From assembly GCA_965200885.1 (NCBI GenBank), contig OZ241737.1, forward strand, positions 620,001 through 684,000: DNA of 64,000 nt. Direction: 5' to 3'. The notes beneath the pieces were generated by a model that made no database searches, was not told where the DNA came from, and was given only the letters and a program-made list of their open reading frames with translations. The translations under genes and the position numbers were made by a program. This DNA is from MPNP01 sp026710155 (GTDB lineage: Bacteria; Pseudomonadota; Alphaproteobacteria; Rhodobacterales; Rhodobacteraceae). Shown here piece after piece: positions 46,746 through 55,774 of this stretch (within the stretch, counting starts at the first letter, position 1; the number at the start of each line of letters is the position of its first letter).

Positions 46746-47543
46746 ATGATTTCGAGACAACAGGTGGATAAAATTGTCACACTGGCCATGAGGGCAAGTG
46801 AAAAAATCAATGAATTGCGTGAAGGCAATTCTATTGATGTTAGTTACAAGAGTGATAAAAGCCCGGTTTCTTCTGCCGATTTTCAAGCCAACGAAATAAT
46901 CGTCAATGGGCTGCAAAAATCCTTTCCCACCATTCCGATAGTCAGCGAGGAAATTCCTGAAAGCCATTCCAGGAAATACGACCGGTTTTTTATTATTGAT
47001 CCACTTGATGGTACAAGGGTCTTTTTAAGAGGTGAGGATGAATTCACGGTAAACATAGCCCTTGTAGAAAATTCGGTTCCGAAAATAGGAATTCTGGCAG
47101 CTCCGGCCCTGGATCAAATGTATTTCAATGTTCCTGGAGAAGGCATTTTCCATGGCCGATGCTTTGGTCAAGATAGCCATTTTGAAACTGTGGAATCACA
47201 TAATGGCAATCAACATGATAATCCCGAATACAGGGTACTTCTTTCAAAGGCCTTTTCGACCGACAAGGAAAAGCAATTGCTCAAGGACTATGGCGCTTAC
47301 CAGACTGAATGTGTTTCATCCTCGATAAAATTTGCCTTTCTGTCTGTAGGCAAAGGGGATATTTATCCAAGATTTCGTCCGACCAGGGAATGGGACACGG
47401 CAGCGGGACATGCCCTTCTTTTGGCCAGCGGTGGTGCCATGATTGAACTTCCCTCAGGCAGCAATTTCATTTATGGCAAGGACAAATATTGGAATCCTCC
47501 TTTCCTTGCCGTAGCGAAAGGAATACCGATCCATTGCAAGTAG
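46746..47543 (+). CDS. cysQ: 3'(2'),5'-bisphosphate nucleotidase CysQ
   Basis: A 265-residue inositol-monophosphatase-fold enzyme that removes PAP made during sulfate assimilation. Metal-site residues: Glu68-Glu69 (VSEEIPE), the DPLDGTR motif (85-91) and WDTAAGHALLLASGG near the C-terminus. kdsB starts inside its last codons (TTG 47534), so the two are coupled. The family fits sulfur metabolism but does not tie it to the xsc/comDE loci. Confidence 0.9.
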   Translation: MISRQQVDKIVTLAMRASEKINELREGNSIDVSYKSDKSPVSSADFQANEIIVNGLQKSFPTIPIVSEEIPESHSRKYDRFFIIDPLDGTRVFLRGEDEFTVNIALVENSVPKIGILAAPALDQMYFNVPGEGIFHGRCFGQDSHFETVESHNGNQHDNPEYRVLLSKAFSTDKEKQLLKDYGAYQTECVSSSIKFAFLSVGKGDIYPRFRPTREWDTAAGHALLLASGGAMIELPSGSNFIYGKDKYWNPPFLAVAKGIPIHCK

Positions 47544-48334
47544 CCATTGTCATTCCCGCAAGGTATGCCTCCAGCCGATTCCCCGGCAAACCACTTACAC
47601 CATTGAAAGGCGCCACGGGCCTACAGAAATCTCTTGTTCGCCGAACCTGGGAAGCTGCATCAAGTGTCAAGGGGGCTGACCTTGTTGTGGTAGCTACCGA
47701 TGATCAACGAATTGCCGATGAGGTCCAGTCATTTGGCGGGGAAACCCTTATCACTTCATCAAATTGTAAAAATGGTACTGAGAGATGTGCCGAAGCACTT
47801 CTGAAACTGGATGAACAATATGACCTTGTTATCAATGTACAGGGAGATGCTCCTCTCAGTCCGCCTGAATTTATTGAAAGCCTGATCGATGCCTTGATTG
47901 GCAACGACCATCCACAGGTTGTAACGCCCGTCTTGAGGTGTGATGGTGAAATTCTTTCCAGATTCCAGAGGGACAGGACCAAGGGACGTGTTGGTGCCAC
48001 AACAGTTGTTTTCGGACAGGGAGGCAATGCCCTTTATTTTTCAAAGGAGATCATTCCCTGGTGTAACCGACAGTATCGAACCGGGGAACTGGCACCTGTT
48101 TTTCACCATGTGGGCATTTATGGCTATACAAGGGAAGCCCTGAAGTGGTATGCCGGTTCCGAATCCGGCAGGTTGGAAATGCAGGAAGGATTGGAACAGC
48201 TCCGGTTTATCGAGGGTGGCATGCCCATTACCTGCATTGAAGTTGAGGCTGATGGTAGAAGTTTTTGGGAACTCAATAATCCTTCAGACCTCAAATATCT
48301 TGAACAGGAGTTAAAAGTCCTGGATATAGAATAA
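47534..48334 (+). CDS. kdsB: 3-deoxy-manno-octulosonate cytidylyltransferase (KdsB)
   Basis: A 266-residue enzyme that activates KDO as CMP-KDO for lipopolysaccharide. It begins QVAIVIPARYASSRFPGKPL, the nucleotide-binding signature, and carries DLVVVATDDQRIADE, NGTERCAEAL, NVQGDAPLSPPE and HVGIYGYTREAL. No ATG fits; TTG 47534 is preceded by AAAGGA and begins exactly at the family N-terminus. It overlaps cysQ by 10 bases. Confidence 0.93.
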   Translation: MQVAIVIPARYASSRFPGKPLTPLKGATGLQKSLVRRTWEAASSVKGADLVVVATDDQRIADEVQSFGGETLITSSNCKNGTERCAEALLKLDEQYDLVINVQGDAPLSPPEFIESLIDALIGNDHPQVVTPVLRCDGEILSRFQRDRTKGRVGATTVVFGQGGNALYFSKEIIPWCNRQYRTGELAPVFHHVGIYGYTREALKWYAGSESGRLEMQEGLEQLRFIEGGMPITCIEVEADGRSFWELNNPSDLKYLEQELKVLDIE

Positions 48335-48723
48335 TATCCTCGGTAACTATAATAGCACCTCTATTTAATGTGTTGAACCTAAAGTTCAGAACATTGAATT
48401 TTCCTGCCCCTGTGTCAGTAAGGAATGATTTCTTTCCTCTCCCATAAGGACTTTGGAACTATCTTTGGCAAAAATGGGATATGAGGCAAATTCATCGTAT
48501 TGCGGTTTCAAGACAATAAACAGATATGCCCACTAATGAGTTTATGAGACTTACGAATTTGTTGAAAAAATAGCGCTTATATGAGAAAATTTGCCCCACT
48601 CAATAATAGATCGGGCTTGAGATAATTTGAATATGAACAACATCATGATTTTAGCAGATACCGCATTCATTTTACATGACCTTTTTCTTCCACATTTCAA
48701 AACTTTGAACCAAGGATAACAGT
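48335..48723. other. Gene-free stretch upstream of the dehydrogenase gene
   Basis: About 390 AT-rich bases with no supported reading frame. It should contain the promoter of the 48724 gene; AAGGA precedes that ATG. No repeat or terminator was recognised. Confidence 0.45.
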
Positions 48724-49536
48724 ATGACTCATTTCAATCGTATTTTGATAACTGGTGCCGCTGGTCGATTGGGTACTCAGTTGCGAAAAGGACTGGCCTC
48801 ACTGGCACAAAACATACGAATCACTGATCGGGTACAGATGGAGAATATTCAATCACATGAAGAAGCCATTATCTGTGAGTTGGGAGACTATGAAGCCATT
48901 TTGGCCCTGACCAGGAATGTTGATGCCATAATCCATTTCGGAGGTGCTGCACTTGAGCAGGGTTTCGAAACTATTCTTGACAGTAATATTCGTGGAAGTT
49001 ACAACATTTACGAAGGTGCCCGAAAAAATGCTGTCAAGCGAGTGATCTATGCATCATCAGTTCATGCTATCGGATACCATGAAATAGGGTCTTACATTGA
49101 TGCAGATGCACCTGTGAGACCCGATAGCCTATATGGGGTATCGAAGAATTTTGTTGAAAGCCTTAGCCGCTTGTATTGGGATAAGTTTGGCATTGAAAGT
49201 CTCTGCCTGCGAATTTTTTCTTCGTTCCCCGAGCCTGCAGACAGGCGGATGTTGTGGAGTTGGCTTAGCTTTGAAGATTGCATCCGTTATGTTGAGCGTG
49301 GCCTGATGGCCCCATATCTGGGCCATACAATTGGTTTTGGTATTTCCGACAATCGGCTTAGGATGGTCGACGACAGCCAGGCGGGCCATATTGGATTTAA
49401 GCCGCAGGATAGTTCTGAGCCCTTTCGTGCAGCAGTTGAGGCCACGACCGATATTCCTGATCCGACAACCCCTGGGGTAAAGTATTTTGGTGGTTGGTTC
49501 TGCGAATTGGATCATCCCGATGACGAGTTCAAGTGA
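48724..49536 (+). CDS. NAD-dependent SDR dehydrogenase/epimerase, uronate dehydrogenase-like
   Basis: A 270-residue extended SDR protein. The nucleotide motif is TGAAGRLG (residues ~11-18), the Ser/Tyr/Lys catalytic set is YASSVHAIG and YGVSK (Tyr ~136, Lys ~140), and RPDSLYGVSK resembles uronate dehydrogenases (Udh), which oxidise glucuronate or galacturonate to lactones. The next gene overlaps by one base (TGATG), making a two-gene unit with an FAD oxidoreductase. Substrate uncertain. Confidence 0.78.
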   Translation: MTHFNRILITGAAGRLGTQLRKGLASLAQNIRITDRVQMENIQSHEEAIICELGDYEAILALTRNVDAIIHFGGAALEQGFETILDSNIRGSYNIYEGARKNAVKRVIYASSVHAIGYHEIGSYIDADAPVRPDSLYGVSKNFVESLSRLYWDKFGIESLCLRIFSSFPEPADRRMLWSWLSFEDCIRYVERGLMAPYLGHTIGFGISDNRLRMVDDSQAGHIGFKPQDSSEPFRAAVEATTDIPDPTTPGVKYFGGWFCELDHPDDEFK

Positions 49537-50738
49537 TGCGAGATACTTATGATGTGATCATCATTGGTGGTGCGGCCATTGGATCATCGGTCGCTTATTT
49601 TTTGACTTCAAATCAAGATTTCAATGGAAGTGTTCTAATAATAGAGCGTGACCCAAGTTTTGTACAGTCCTCAACATCCCTGAGTTCATCCTCCATTCGC
49701 AATCAGTTCTCCAATCCGATTAATGTACAGATCAGTCAATTTGGAACAAGTTTCATCAGGGCATTTGGTGAAATAATGGAAGTAGATGGAGAAAAGCCTG
49801 ATTTGAACTTTCACGAAGCCGGTTACCTGTTCTTGGCTGCCACCGATGAACAAGCGCAGATTTTGCAGGAAAATCATGCAGTTCAGCGATCCTTGGGTGC
49901 TGATGTGGTGTTGTGGAATAAGTGCCAACTTAAGGAAGCCTTTCCACATCTGCGAGTGGATGATTTGAAACTTGCCAGTTATGGACAATCGGGTGAGGGG
50001 TGGTTTTCAAATACTGGTCTGATGAACGGGTTCCGTAAAAAGGCAAGAGCATTGGGGGCAGACTATCTGATTGATGAAGTCATTGATATAAAGGTTAAGG
50101 ATGATAGGATCAACAGCGTATCCCTAAAGAGTGGAAATGGTATCTCCTGTGATATGCTCGTTAATGCAAGTGGACCCCGAGCGTCCTACACAGCCGCAAT
50201 GGCAGGGCTGACGATTCCTGTTGAACCTCGCAAGCGTACAACTTTTGTCTTTGACTGTGCCAAAACACCTGAAGGAACTTCCAATTTAAATCAAGGCCGT
50301 CTTCCATTGATGATCAACCCTTCTGGGACATTTTGCAGGCCTGAAGGTAAATTTTTTCTTGCTGGTACAGCACCGACTGAGGATCTGGCGGTCGATTTTG
50401 ATGATTTTGATCCACGTCATGAAGAATTTGAAGTCATTTGGTTTGATCTGGCAGAACGTTCAAAGGCTTTTGAGGCGATAAAGTTGGTGAATTTCTGGGC
50501 AGGTCATTATGCATTCAATACCTTGGATCATAACGTGATTGTTGGTCCACATAATATGGTTCGCAATTTTATCTTTGCCAATGGCTTTTCTGGGCATGGA
50601 CTCCAACAGTCACCTGCTATAGGACGGGGGATTTCCGAGTTGATAACCTACAATGAATTTCGTTCGCTGGATTTGAGTGAACTCGGCTATGACAGGATTG
50701 TAAGAAATGAACCCTTTTTAGAAAAAGTGGTGATCTGA
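49536..50738 (+). CDS. FAD-dependent oxidoreductase of the DAO/FOXRED1 family
   Basis: A 400-residue flavoprotein. FAD-binding motif VIIIGGAAIGSSVAYFL at the N-terminus with IIERD after the second strand; the C-terminal HNVIVGPHNMVRNFIFANGFSGHGLQQSPAIG is typical of FOXRED1/sarcosine-oxidase-like proteins (split over cofactor contacts). The substrate is likely a secondary or tertiary amine or amino acid. ATG 49536 overlaps the upstream stop; a GTG one codon earlier is possible. Confidence 0.85.
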   Translation: MRDTYDVIIIGGAAIGSSVAYFLTSNQDFNGSVLIIERDPSFVQSSTSLSSSSIRNQFSNPINVQISQFGTSFIRAFGEIMEVDGEKPDLNFHEAGYLFLAATDEQAQILQENHAVQRSLGADVVLWNKCQLKEAFPHLRVDDLKLASYGQSGEGWFSNTGLMNGFRKKARALGADYLIDEVIDIKVKDDRINSVSLKSGNGISCDMLVNASGPRASYTAAMAGLTIPVEPRKRTTFVFDCAKTPEGTSNLNQGRLPLMINPSGTFCRPEGKFFLAGTAPTEDLAVDFDDFDPRHEEFEVIWFDLAERSKAFEAIKLVNFWAGHYAFNTLDHNVIVGPHNMVRNFIFANGFSGHGLQQSPAIGRGISELITYNEFRSLDLSELGYDRIVRNEPFLEKVVI

Positions 50739-50807
50739 CTGCCAAACTTACTTGACTTACCTAGATTTTGACTGGTTGATATAGCCCAATAACATTTCCA
50801 ATTACCT

Positions 50808-51114
50808 CCTTATAATGCACTTAAGACATTTCATGCTGTAGCAAGACACGAATTCATGCGAGGGGCAGCAGATGAGTTTCTCGTTATTCTAAAAGCCGTC
50901 AGCCAACAAATAAAGTTGCTTGAAGATATATTGCAGGTCAACCTAACTTTTGGCTCGTTATGTCGAGGCAGGATTTGACGAACTTGCCGAAAGTGTCCGT
51001 TACCTAACCACTCGCAAGTTTCAGGATCGAATTACTCTAAACGTTTCACCTTATTTTGCAACAAAGGGATTTGTCTTGAATGTTTATGTTTTCCCTGTTG
51101 AAACCCCATGGTGA
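50808..51114 (+). pseudogene. Remnant of a GcvA-like LysR regulator
   Basis: From 50808 the frame reads PYNALKTFHAVARHEFMRG, then AVSQQIKLLEDILQVNL, the N-terminal helix-turn-helix of GcvA-type LysR regulators, with part of the recognition region altered, and stops at TGA. From about 50957 another frame gives YVEAGFDELAESVRYLTTRK and TLNVSPYFATKGFVL, the start of the effector domain, then stops at 51114. So the gene has internal deletions, a frameshift and a missing C-terminus. It may once have controlled the oxidoreductase pair upstream. Confidence 0.7.
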
Positions 51115-51143
51115 GTGGTATGTGTAATTTCTGCACATACCAC
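51115..51143. terminator. Perfect 10-bp hairpin after the LysR remnant
   Basis: GTGGTATGTG (51115-51124) pairs perfectly with CACATACCAC (51134-51143) around a 9-base loop, followed by ATTTTC. The T-run is short, so termination on the plus strand is plausible but not certain. It begins right after the last codon of the LysR remnant, so it may be its old terminator. Confidence 0.45.
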
Positions 51144-51296
51144 ATTTTCAACTCATTCTTGGGATTTAAAAAATATTTAAGCCTACTGATACCTGTTCTA
51201 TCAACCCCAAAAGGCCAGCCATGTCTTGATGTGTTAGCCAGATTGTCTCATGGTTTAATCTGAACTTTCCCAATCTGTTTTTGATGGAACCATCCT

Positions 51297-51767
51297 TCAC
51301 CACCACCTTTTTTCAAGGGGATTCACAGCAGAAGTCGGCCTTTTCCGACCTGCCATGATTATGGGAACAGCCTCATCCATCACCACCCCGTGCAATTCGA
51401 ATGCCCTTTCCTGTATCACCGTCGGTGACGTCACAATGGGCACCGTTTCGGTACTCCCCTGTGGCCGGACCAGATTCAAGGTCATGGTTCTCAGATCGGC
51501 CAGCAAGGTCCGGAAACCGTGGGCCGGCAATCCCTCTTCCATCAGGTGTATCCGGAACTTCATCCTTGCCCTTTTCGACACGACACTCTTCACCATCGGT
51601 GATGACTGCCTTCTTGCCGCCTCTTCGGGATCATCTTCCTGATAGGGGAGGAGAGCCAGTTGGCGGCGCATGTGCCATTCAAGGAATAGGCCAGCATGCA
51701 CAGGAACACATGCCCATATGAGCGTCAATCTGGATGAAAATTGAATGACCCGGCCTGCCATGATCAC
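51297..51767 (-). mobile_element. Degraded IS1634-family transposase remnant
   Basis: The open part is a transposase C-terminus of the IS1634 family: EWHMRRQLALLPYQEDDPEEA, GLPAHGFRTLLADLRTMTLN, and TSPTVIQERAFELHGV. The expected upstream phrase, HVFLCMLAY, is present in another frame just before EWHMRR, so there is a frameshift near 51700. Sequence further upstream (to about 51985) is probably more of the element but is too decayed to align by eye. The base composition is clearly more GC-rich than the surroundings. The element cannot move by itself. Confidence 0.7.
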
Positions 51768-51985
51768 GGAAATGGGCGCAACGGCACGGCCAACCTGTTC
51801 ATGCTCCCCTCGAAGAATGGCGACATGTCAAGGTCACGGACTGCCGGACCAGTAGGGATTTTGCCAGGGTGTTGCTGGACCTGGCGGAGGTCCACTTTCC
51901 CTACCGGAAAACGGTGCTTGGGAGGAAAGTCGCAATGGGGAGGGAGCGACGACAGACTGGCGGTTTCGGGCTGAAGTCGCTCCAT

Positions 51986-52804
51986 CCATCAAATCAATAA
52001 TGGTGAGTTACTAGTCATCCCTAATAAGTGATCAAAATCAATGAAAACCCTTGAATTCTTGTGATGACGGCTCCTTAATACTGTCATCACCAAAACAATC
52101 AAACCAATTCAACGGGTGAACATCATGATAGACAAAATACCCTTTCCGGACAGTATCAAAAAGAACCAAAAATTGGCTAACTGCTGTTAATAAAGTCCTT
52201 TTTGAAGCTGTTGTAGAACCAACTCTTACCTAGAATAAATTATCTTCGGATTGTAGGGTTCTTGTGTCCAAGGCTGTATTGGAAGGAATTCAATATCGCA
52301 GTGTGATGTAACTGATTTAGCTCTTCGTCCAAAATAGTGGGATTACTTTATCCCAATGTATTGTTAATGTTGAAAAGTAAAGGTATTTTCATTACAAGCC
52401 ATCTTCAGCTACTGGGAAAGGAAAAATGGCCAAAAGATTTTGATCGAATGTAGGCCGCGCACTTTTCAAAAAGAAACTGAAATAACTGCATCCCTGACAG
52501 ATTGCCAACCAGGATTTCACACCGTGGGAAAGAAGGAACGAATACAAATTATCCATGTGTGGCAGCAAGTCACTGGCATGGCGGAATTTATGGGTTGGAT
52601 TTATTTCCCAGTGATTCAACAGTTGAATTACCCACCATTTTAGACGAAGATCCGTTATTAAGGGTTATGTAGATTGAAATATGGTGGATTTGGGTTGTCC
52701 CCACTACCTTTTTGACCACCCTTTTTGTTTTCAAAAGGGGATTATATACTTGAATAGATTTTAAGTTTCGGGATTACATATTTGATCAAGCACACCTGAA
52801 GCGA
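51986..52804. other. Gene-free stretch between the transposase and hsdS remnants
   Basis: About 820 bases with no supported gene. It contains a stem GTGATGAC (52061-52068) / GTCATCAC (52083-52090) with a 14-base loop and no T-run. Lying between two decayed genes, it is probably non-functional debris. Confidence 0.4.
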
Positions 52805-53301
52805 TCAATCCACCAGTTTGTCGCGGTAATACTCAAACTGCTTCTGCCTCAATTCAATTTCCCTCGCCAATTCCTCCCAGCAACCCAGTCGTTCAACAAT
52901 CCCCGCCTGTTCCTCGATGGGGGGGGTGGCTGATTTCAAGATTCTCAGGAACCTCCTTCCGAAGCCCCGGAATGGCATGTCCCCCTTCCCGATTGGGATG
53001 ACATGAGAATTCCCTGCCTCTTCTTCAATACATGAAACAGTTTTGTCAGAACATCGGGCGTTTTCGACGTTACAACACAACAACGGGCTCCTGCCCAAAA
53101 CCGAATCGGCATGAAATTCACATGGCCCGCCGATGAACCGCCCTGGCTCATGGCAATGGAATCAGGTTCGGCGTTGAATTGATTGTGACGGCCGGATGGC
53201 TTGACACCCCCGTTCATGACAGGATACTCCCCTGTCATGACCATGGAGGTTTTATTCAACTGGGCTCCAATCCGGATATCTGCGACATCTCCAAGTTTCA
53301 T
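52805..53301 (-). pseudogene. hsdS: Remnant of a type I restriction-modification specificity subunit (HsdS)
   Basis: The first frame (from 53301) reads MKLGDVADIRIGAQL, GEYPVMNGGVKPSGRHNQFN, and SQGGSSAGHVNFMP, typical of an HsdS target-recognition domain. A frame change near 52960-52990 is needed to reach the second part, SATPPIEEQAGIVERLGCWEELAREIELRQKQFEYYRDKLVD (in two pieces), the helical conserved region that ends one domain. Only one of the two target domains is present, and hsdM and hsdR are absent. It is a fragment of a lost restriction system. Confidence 0.75.
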
Positions 53302-53569
53302 CAGGTGGGATTATACGGATCGGAAGGAAAATTGCAAAGGATGAAACGCTTCATCCAAGAGATATATGATCAAACAATGAATTGCCAAATCTATTCAAAT
53401 ATATAATCCCCTTTCAAAAACCTCTTAAATATGTTGTTGTTTGATCACGATCAAATTTGGGTGAAGGCCCTAACTACATGATAAACAGAATATCAACAAA
53501 AAAAGAAAAAACAGTTGTTGTGATTATTTAGTCCTATAATAGTGTAATCAGTATGTGGAGATTATTTCA

Positions 53570-53803
53570 ATGACATTGGATAAATCACTTAAATATTTCG
53601 AGAAGAATCGTTCTGACTTTGCTGAAAAACAACATGGCAGGTTTGTCGTGATACACGATGACAAAGTTCTAGATTTTTATGATGATATTACTTCTGCTTA
53701 TAAAAAAGGTAAAGAGAATTTCGAGCCAGGCACTTTTTTGATTCGTCAGTGTCTTTGGAAGGATGAAGAAGAACCTGTCATAACTTATTCAAGAGTTGCT
53801 TAA
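53570..53803 (+). CDS. Small protein, possibly DUF5678-like, before a retropepsin gene
   Basis: A 77-residue protein beginning MTLDKSLKYFEKNR. The pattern HGRFVVIHDDKVLDFYDDITSAYKKGKENF resembles DUF5678-type proteins, which have a short beta hairpin followed by a helix; I am not certain of the assignment. ATG 53570 has GTGGAG 9 bases before it. The next gene, an aspartic protease, starts about 25 bases after the stop, and the two are probably one unit. No catalytic residues are recognised. Confidence 0.6.
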   Translation: MTLDKSLKYFEKNRSDFAEKQHGRFVVIHDDKVLDFYDDITSAYKKGKENFEPGTFLIRQCLWKDEEEPVITYSRVA

Positions 53804-53828
53804 ACAAATTTGTAAGGCTCTACATTGA

Positions 53829-54281
53829 AACCCCTATACACCCTTATCCAAAGTTAAAATTGCTGCAGCGACTACAGACCAATTTAATGAATTTAAGGCT
53901 GTTTGGGATACCGGTGCCACCAACACTGTAATTTTCCAAAAAGTTATTAATGAAAACAGATTGAGTAGGATTGACCAGGTTATTAATCACACGGCTAACG
54001 GAGAAAGGATTGCTGATGTGTATTTAGTTGACCTGATTTTGCCCAACGATGAAATTGGATTTCATTCTTTAAGAGTAACTGATGCTGATATGACTTCTAC
54101 TGATGTCTTAATTGGGATGGATATTATTTGTTCTGGTGATTTTGCTATTTCGAATAAAAATGACAAAACCATTTTTTCATATCAATACCCCTCAACTCAC
54201 ACTACTGATTTTGATATGGAAAACAGGCGGATAAGGGGATACAAAAATCCATCACAACAACAAAAACGAACAAGAAAATGA
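53829..54281 (+). CDS. Retropepsin-like aspartic protease, start unclear
   Basis: The open frame reads NPYTPLSKVKIAAATTDQF, then FKAVWDTGATNTVIFQKV. DTGAT is the catalytic aspartate motif of retropepsins; LIGMDII is the second signature of the fold. The protein is ~150 residues, the size of a monomer that dimerises. The frame starts after a TGA at 53826-53828 and contains no ATG, GTG or TTG before the catalytic Asp. The same frame upstream of that TGA begins at a TTG (53798) overlapping the previous gene's stop and reads LLKQICKALH. Either the TGA is a disabling mutation or an unusual start (such as ATT) is used. An internal TTG at 53961 would cut off the active site. Confidence 0.65.
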   Translation, partial: NPYTPLSKVKIAAATTDQFNEFKAVWDTGATNTVIFQKVINENRLSRIDQVINHTANGERIADVYLVDLILPNDEIGFHSLRVTDADMTSTDVLIGMDIICSGDFAISNKNDKTIFSYQYPSTHTTDFDMENRRIRGYKNPSQQQKRTRK

Positions 54282-54289
54282 ATGGTCAC

Positions 54290-54514
54290 TTAAGTATTTA
54301 ATCCGCATTCAATACCTTCTATTTCATCAATTATCGTACGAACCAGAAATTTTTCGGCCAAAGGATCTGTCAAAAAAAGATTACTATTTTGTTGGATCTT
54401 ACCTATTTTAGAATTGAATTGGGAATTTACCGGTCGGTTAGATGGTTTCTGTAAAATCAGAACCCATTTGCTTTTTGGATTAGGATTCACTTTGGTATGT
54501 ATCCGTTTCGCCAA
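54290..54514 (-). CDS. Possible small protein, unassigned
   Basis: A 74-codon frame converging on the protease gene. It starts at TTG 54514 with AAGGA 3 bases before it, and reads MAKRIHTKVNPNPKSKWVLI. No domain or partner is recognised. It may not be a gene. Confidence 0.25.
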   Translation of the reverse strand: MAKRIHTKVNPNPKSKWVLILQKPSNRPVNSQFNSKIGKIQQNSNLFLTDPLAEKFLVRTIIDEIEGIECGLNT

Positions 54515-54553
54515 ATTCCTTGCTCTATACTGATATCTGTCAATTTACAGGTT

Positions 54554-54573
54554 ACGGTCTTTAGCAAGACCGT
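54554..54573. repeat. Perfect 8-bp hairpin
   Basis: ACGGTCTT (54554-54561) pairs with AAGACCGT (54566-54573) around a 4-base loop. No T-run follows on either strand, so it is not a standard terminator. It lies between the protease region and the aldo/keto reductase operon and may be an operator or RNA structure. Confidence 0.3.
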
Positions 54574-54711
54574 CTAATCTGGTATTTGGGACTTTTGCTC
54601 TGTTGGTAACTGAGTGTCTGGACATTTTCAAATTCCCGCTTTTTTCAATGGAACAAGGACTAGCTGAGTGTATATATGCTGGTCTGGCATAGCAAACGTA
54701 TAGGAAATGAT

Positions 54712-55758
54712 ATGAAATTTAACAGAATGGGACAAACAGACCAATTCATCAGTGAATTGTGCCTGGGTACAATGACCTTTGGTACACAAACGCCGGAGGA
54801 AGATGCCTTTCGTCAAATGGATCTTGCCGTGGATACCGGTATCAATATCTTTGATACCGCTGAAATGTATCCCGTTAACCCCATAAGCAAGCAAACCCAG
54901 GGTGATTCCGAAAGAATCATCGGCAAATGGCTGCAAAAGTCAGGCAAGAGATCAAAGGTATTGCTTGCCACCAAAGTTGCTGGTGATGGAATGAAACTGA
55001 TCCGCAACGGTGCGCCCATCTCCAGCAAGACCATCCCGGAAGCCGTTGAAGCTTCCCTGCAATTACTGCAAACCGATTATATTGATCTCTATCAACTCCA
55101 TTGGCCCAACCGGGGTTCCTACATGTTCAGACAAAATTGGACCTACAATCCAACCCGACAAAACAGGGAACAGACCGTGGAGAATATGGAAGATGTATTG
55201 ACCTGTCTTGACGGTTTGGTAAAGGAGGGAAAAATCCGGTATGTGGGATTATCAAATGAAAGTGCATGGGGAACCTCCCAATGGCTCAGAATAGCCAATG
55301 AAAAAGGCTTGCCACGAATGCAAATCCTTCAGAATGAATACAGCATGTTATGCAGGCTTTTCGATTTGGATCTGGGAGAACTGGCTCATAACGAAAAAGT
55401 CGGTTTGTTGGCATATTCTCCCTTGGCCACCGGACTGTTAACCGGCAAATATAAAGGTGGAACTACTATTCCCAAAGGTTCCAGAATGTCTTTACAAGCT
55501 ACAATGGGGGGAAGAGCAACACCCAAAGTCTGGCCGGCAATTGAAGCGTATGATGACATTGCCAAAAAATATCACATTGATCTTCCTCTTATGGCCCTCG
55601 CATGGTGTCGATATCGGTATTTCATGGCATCGGCAATTTTCGGAGCTACAACCTGTGAACAGCTGACCTACCTCCTCAAGTCCACACAACTCACTCTTCC
55701 TGATGAATGTCTTGAGGATATTGACATGGTCAACAAGGCTTATCCCATGCCATATTAA
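54712..55758 (+). CDS. Aldo/keto reductase (Tas-like)
   Basis: A 348-residue NADPH-dependent reductase. It shows GTMTFGTQ, the catalytic Asp and Tyr in NIFDTAEMYPV, the Lys in ATKVAGDG, the His in LYQLHWPNRG and the C-terminal nucleotide-binding region ASAIFGATTCEQL. The WTYNPTRQNREQ insertion is typical of Tas-like reductases. ATG 54712 has AGGA just upstream; a TTG-type start at 54676 is unlikely. It heads a four-gene run with sulfatase, RutE-like and AbrB-like genes. Confidence 0.9.
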   Translation: MKFNRMGQTDQFISELCLGTMTFGTQTPEEDAFRQMDLAVDTGINIFDTAEMYPVNPISKQTQGDSERIIGKWLQKSGKRSKVLLATKVAGDGMKLIRNGAPISSKTIPEAVEASLQLLQTDYIDLYQLHWPNRGSYMFRQNWTYNPTRQNREQTVENMEDVLTCLDGLVKEGKIRYVGLSNESAWGTSQWLRIANEKGLPRMQILQNEYSMLCRLFDLDLGELAHNEKVGLLAYSPLATGLLTGKYKGGTTIPKGSRMSLQATMGGRATPKVWPAIEAYDDIAKKYHIDLPLMALAWCRYRYFMASAIFGATTCEQLTYLLKSTQLTLPDECLEDIDMVNKAYPMPY

Positions 55759-55774
55759 TCAGTTGGGGTAGATC

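Noticed and set aside
51355..51721. Plus-strand reading frames over the transposase remnant
   Set aside because: They are antisense shadows of the IS1634-type frame, which has clear family motifs; GC-rich sequence makes such frames long by chance.
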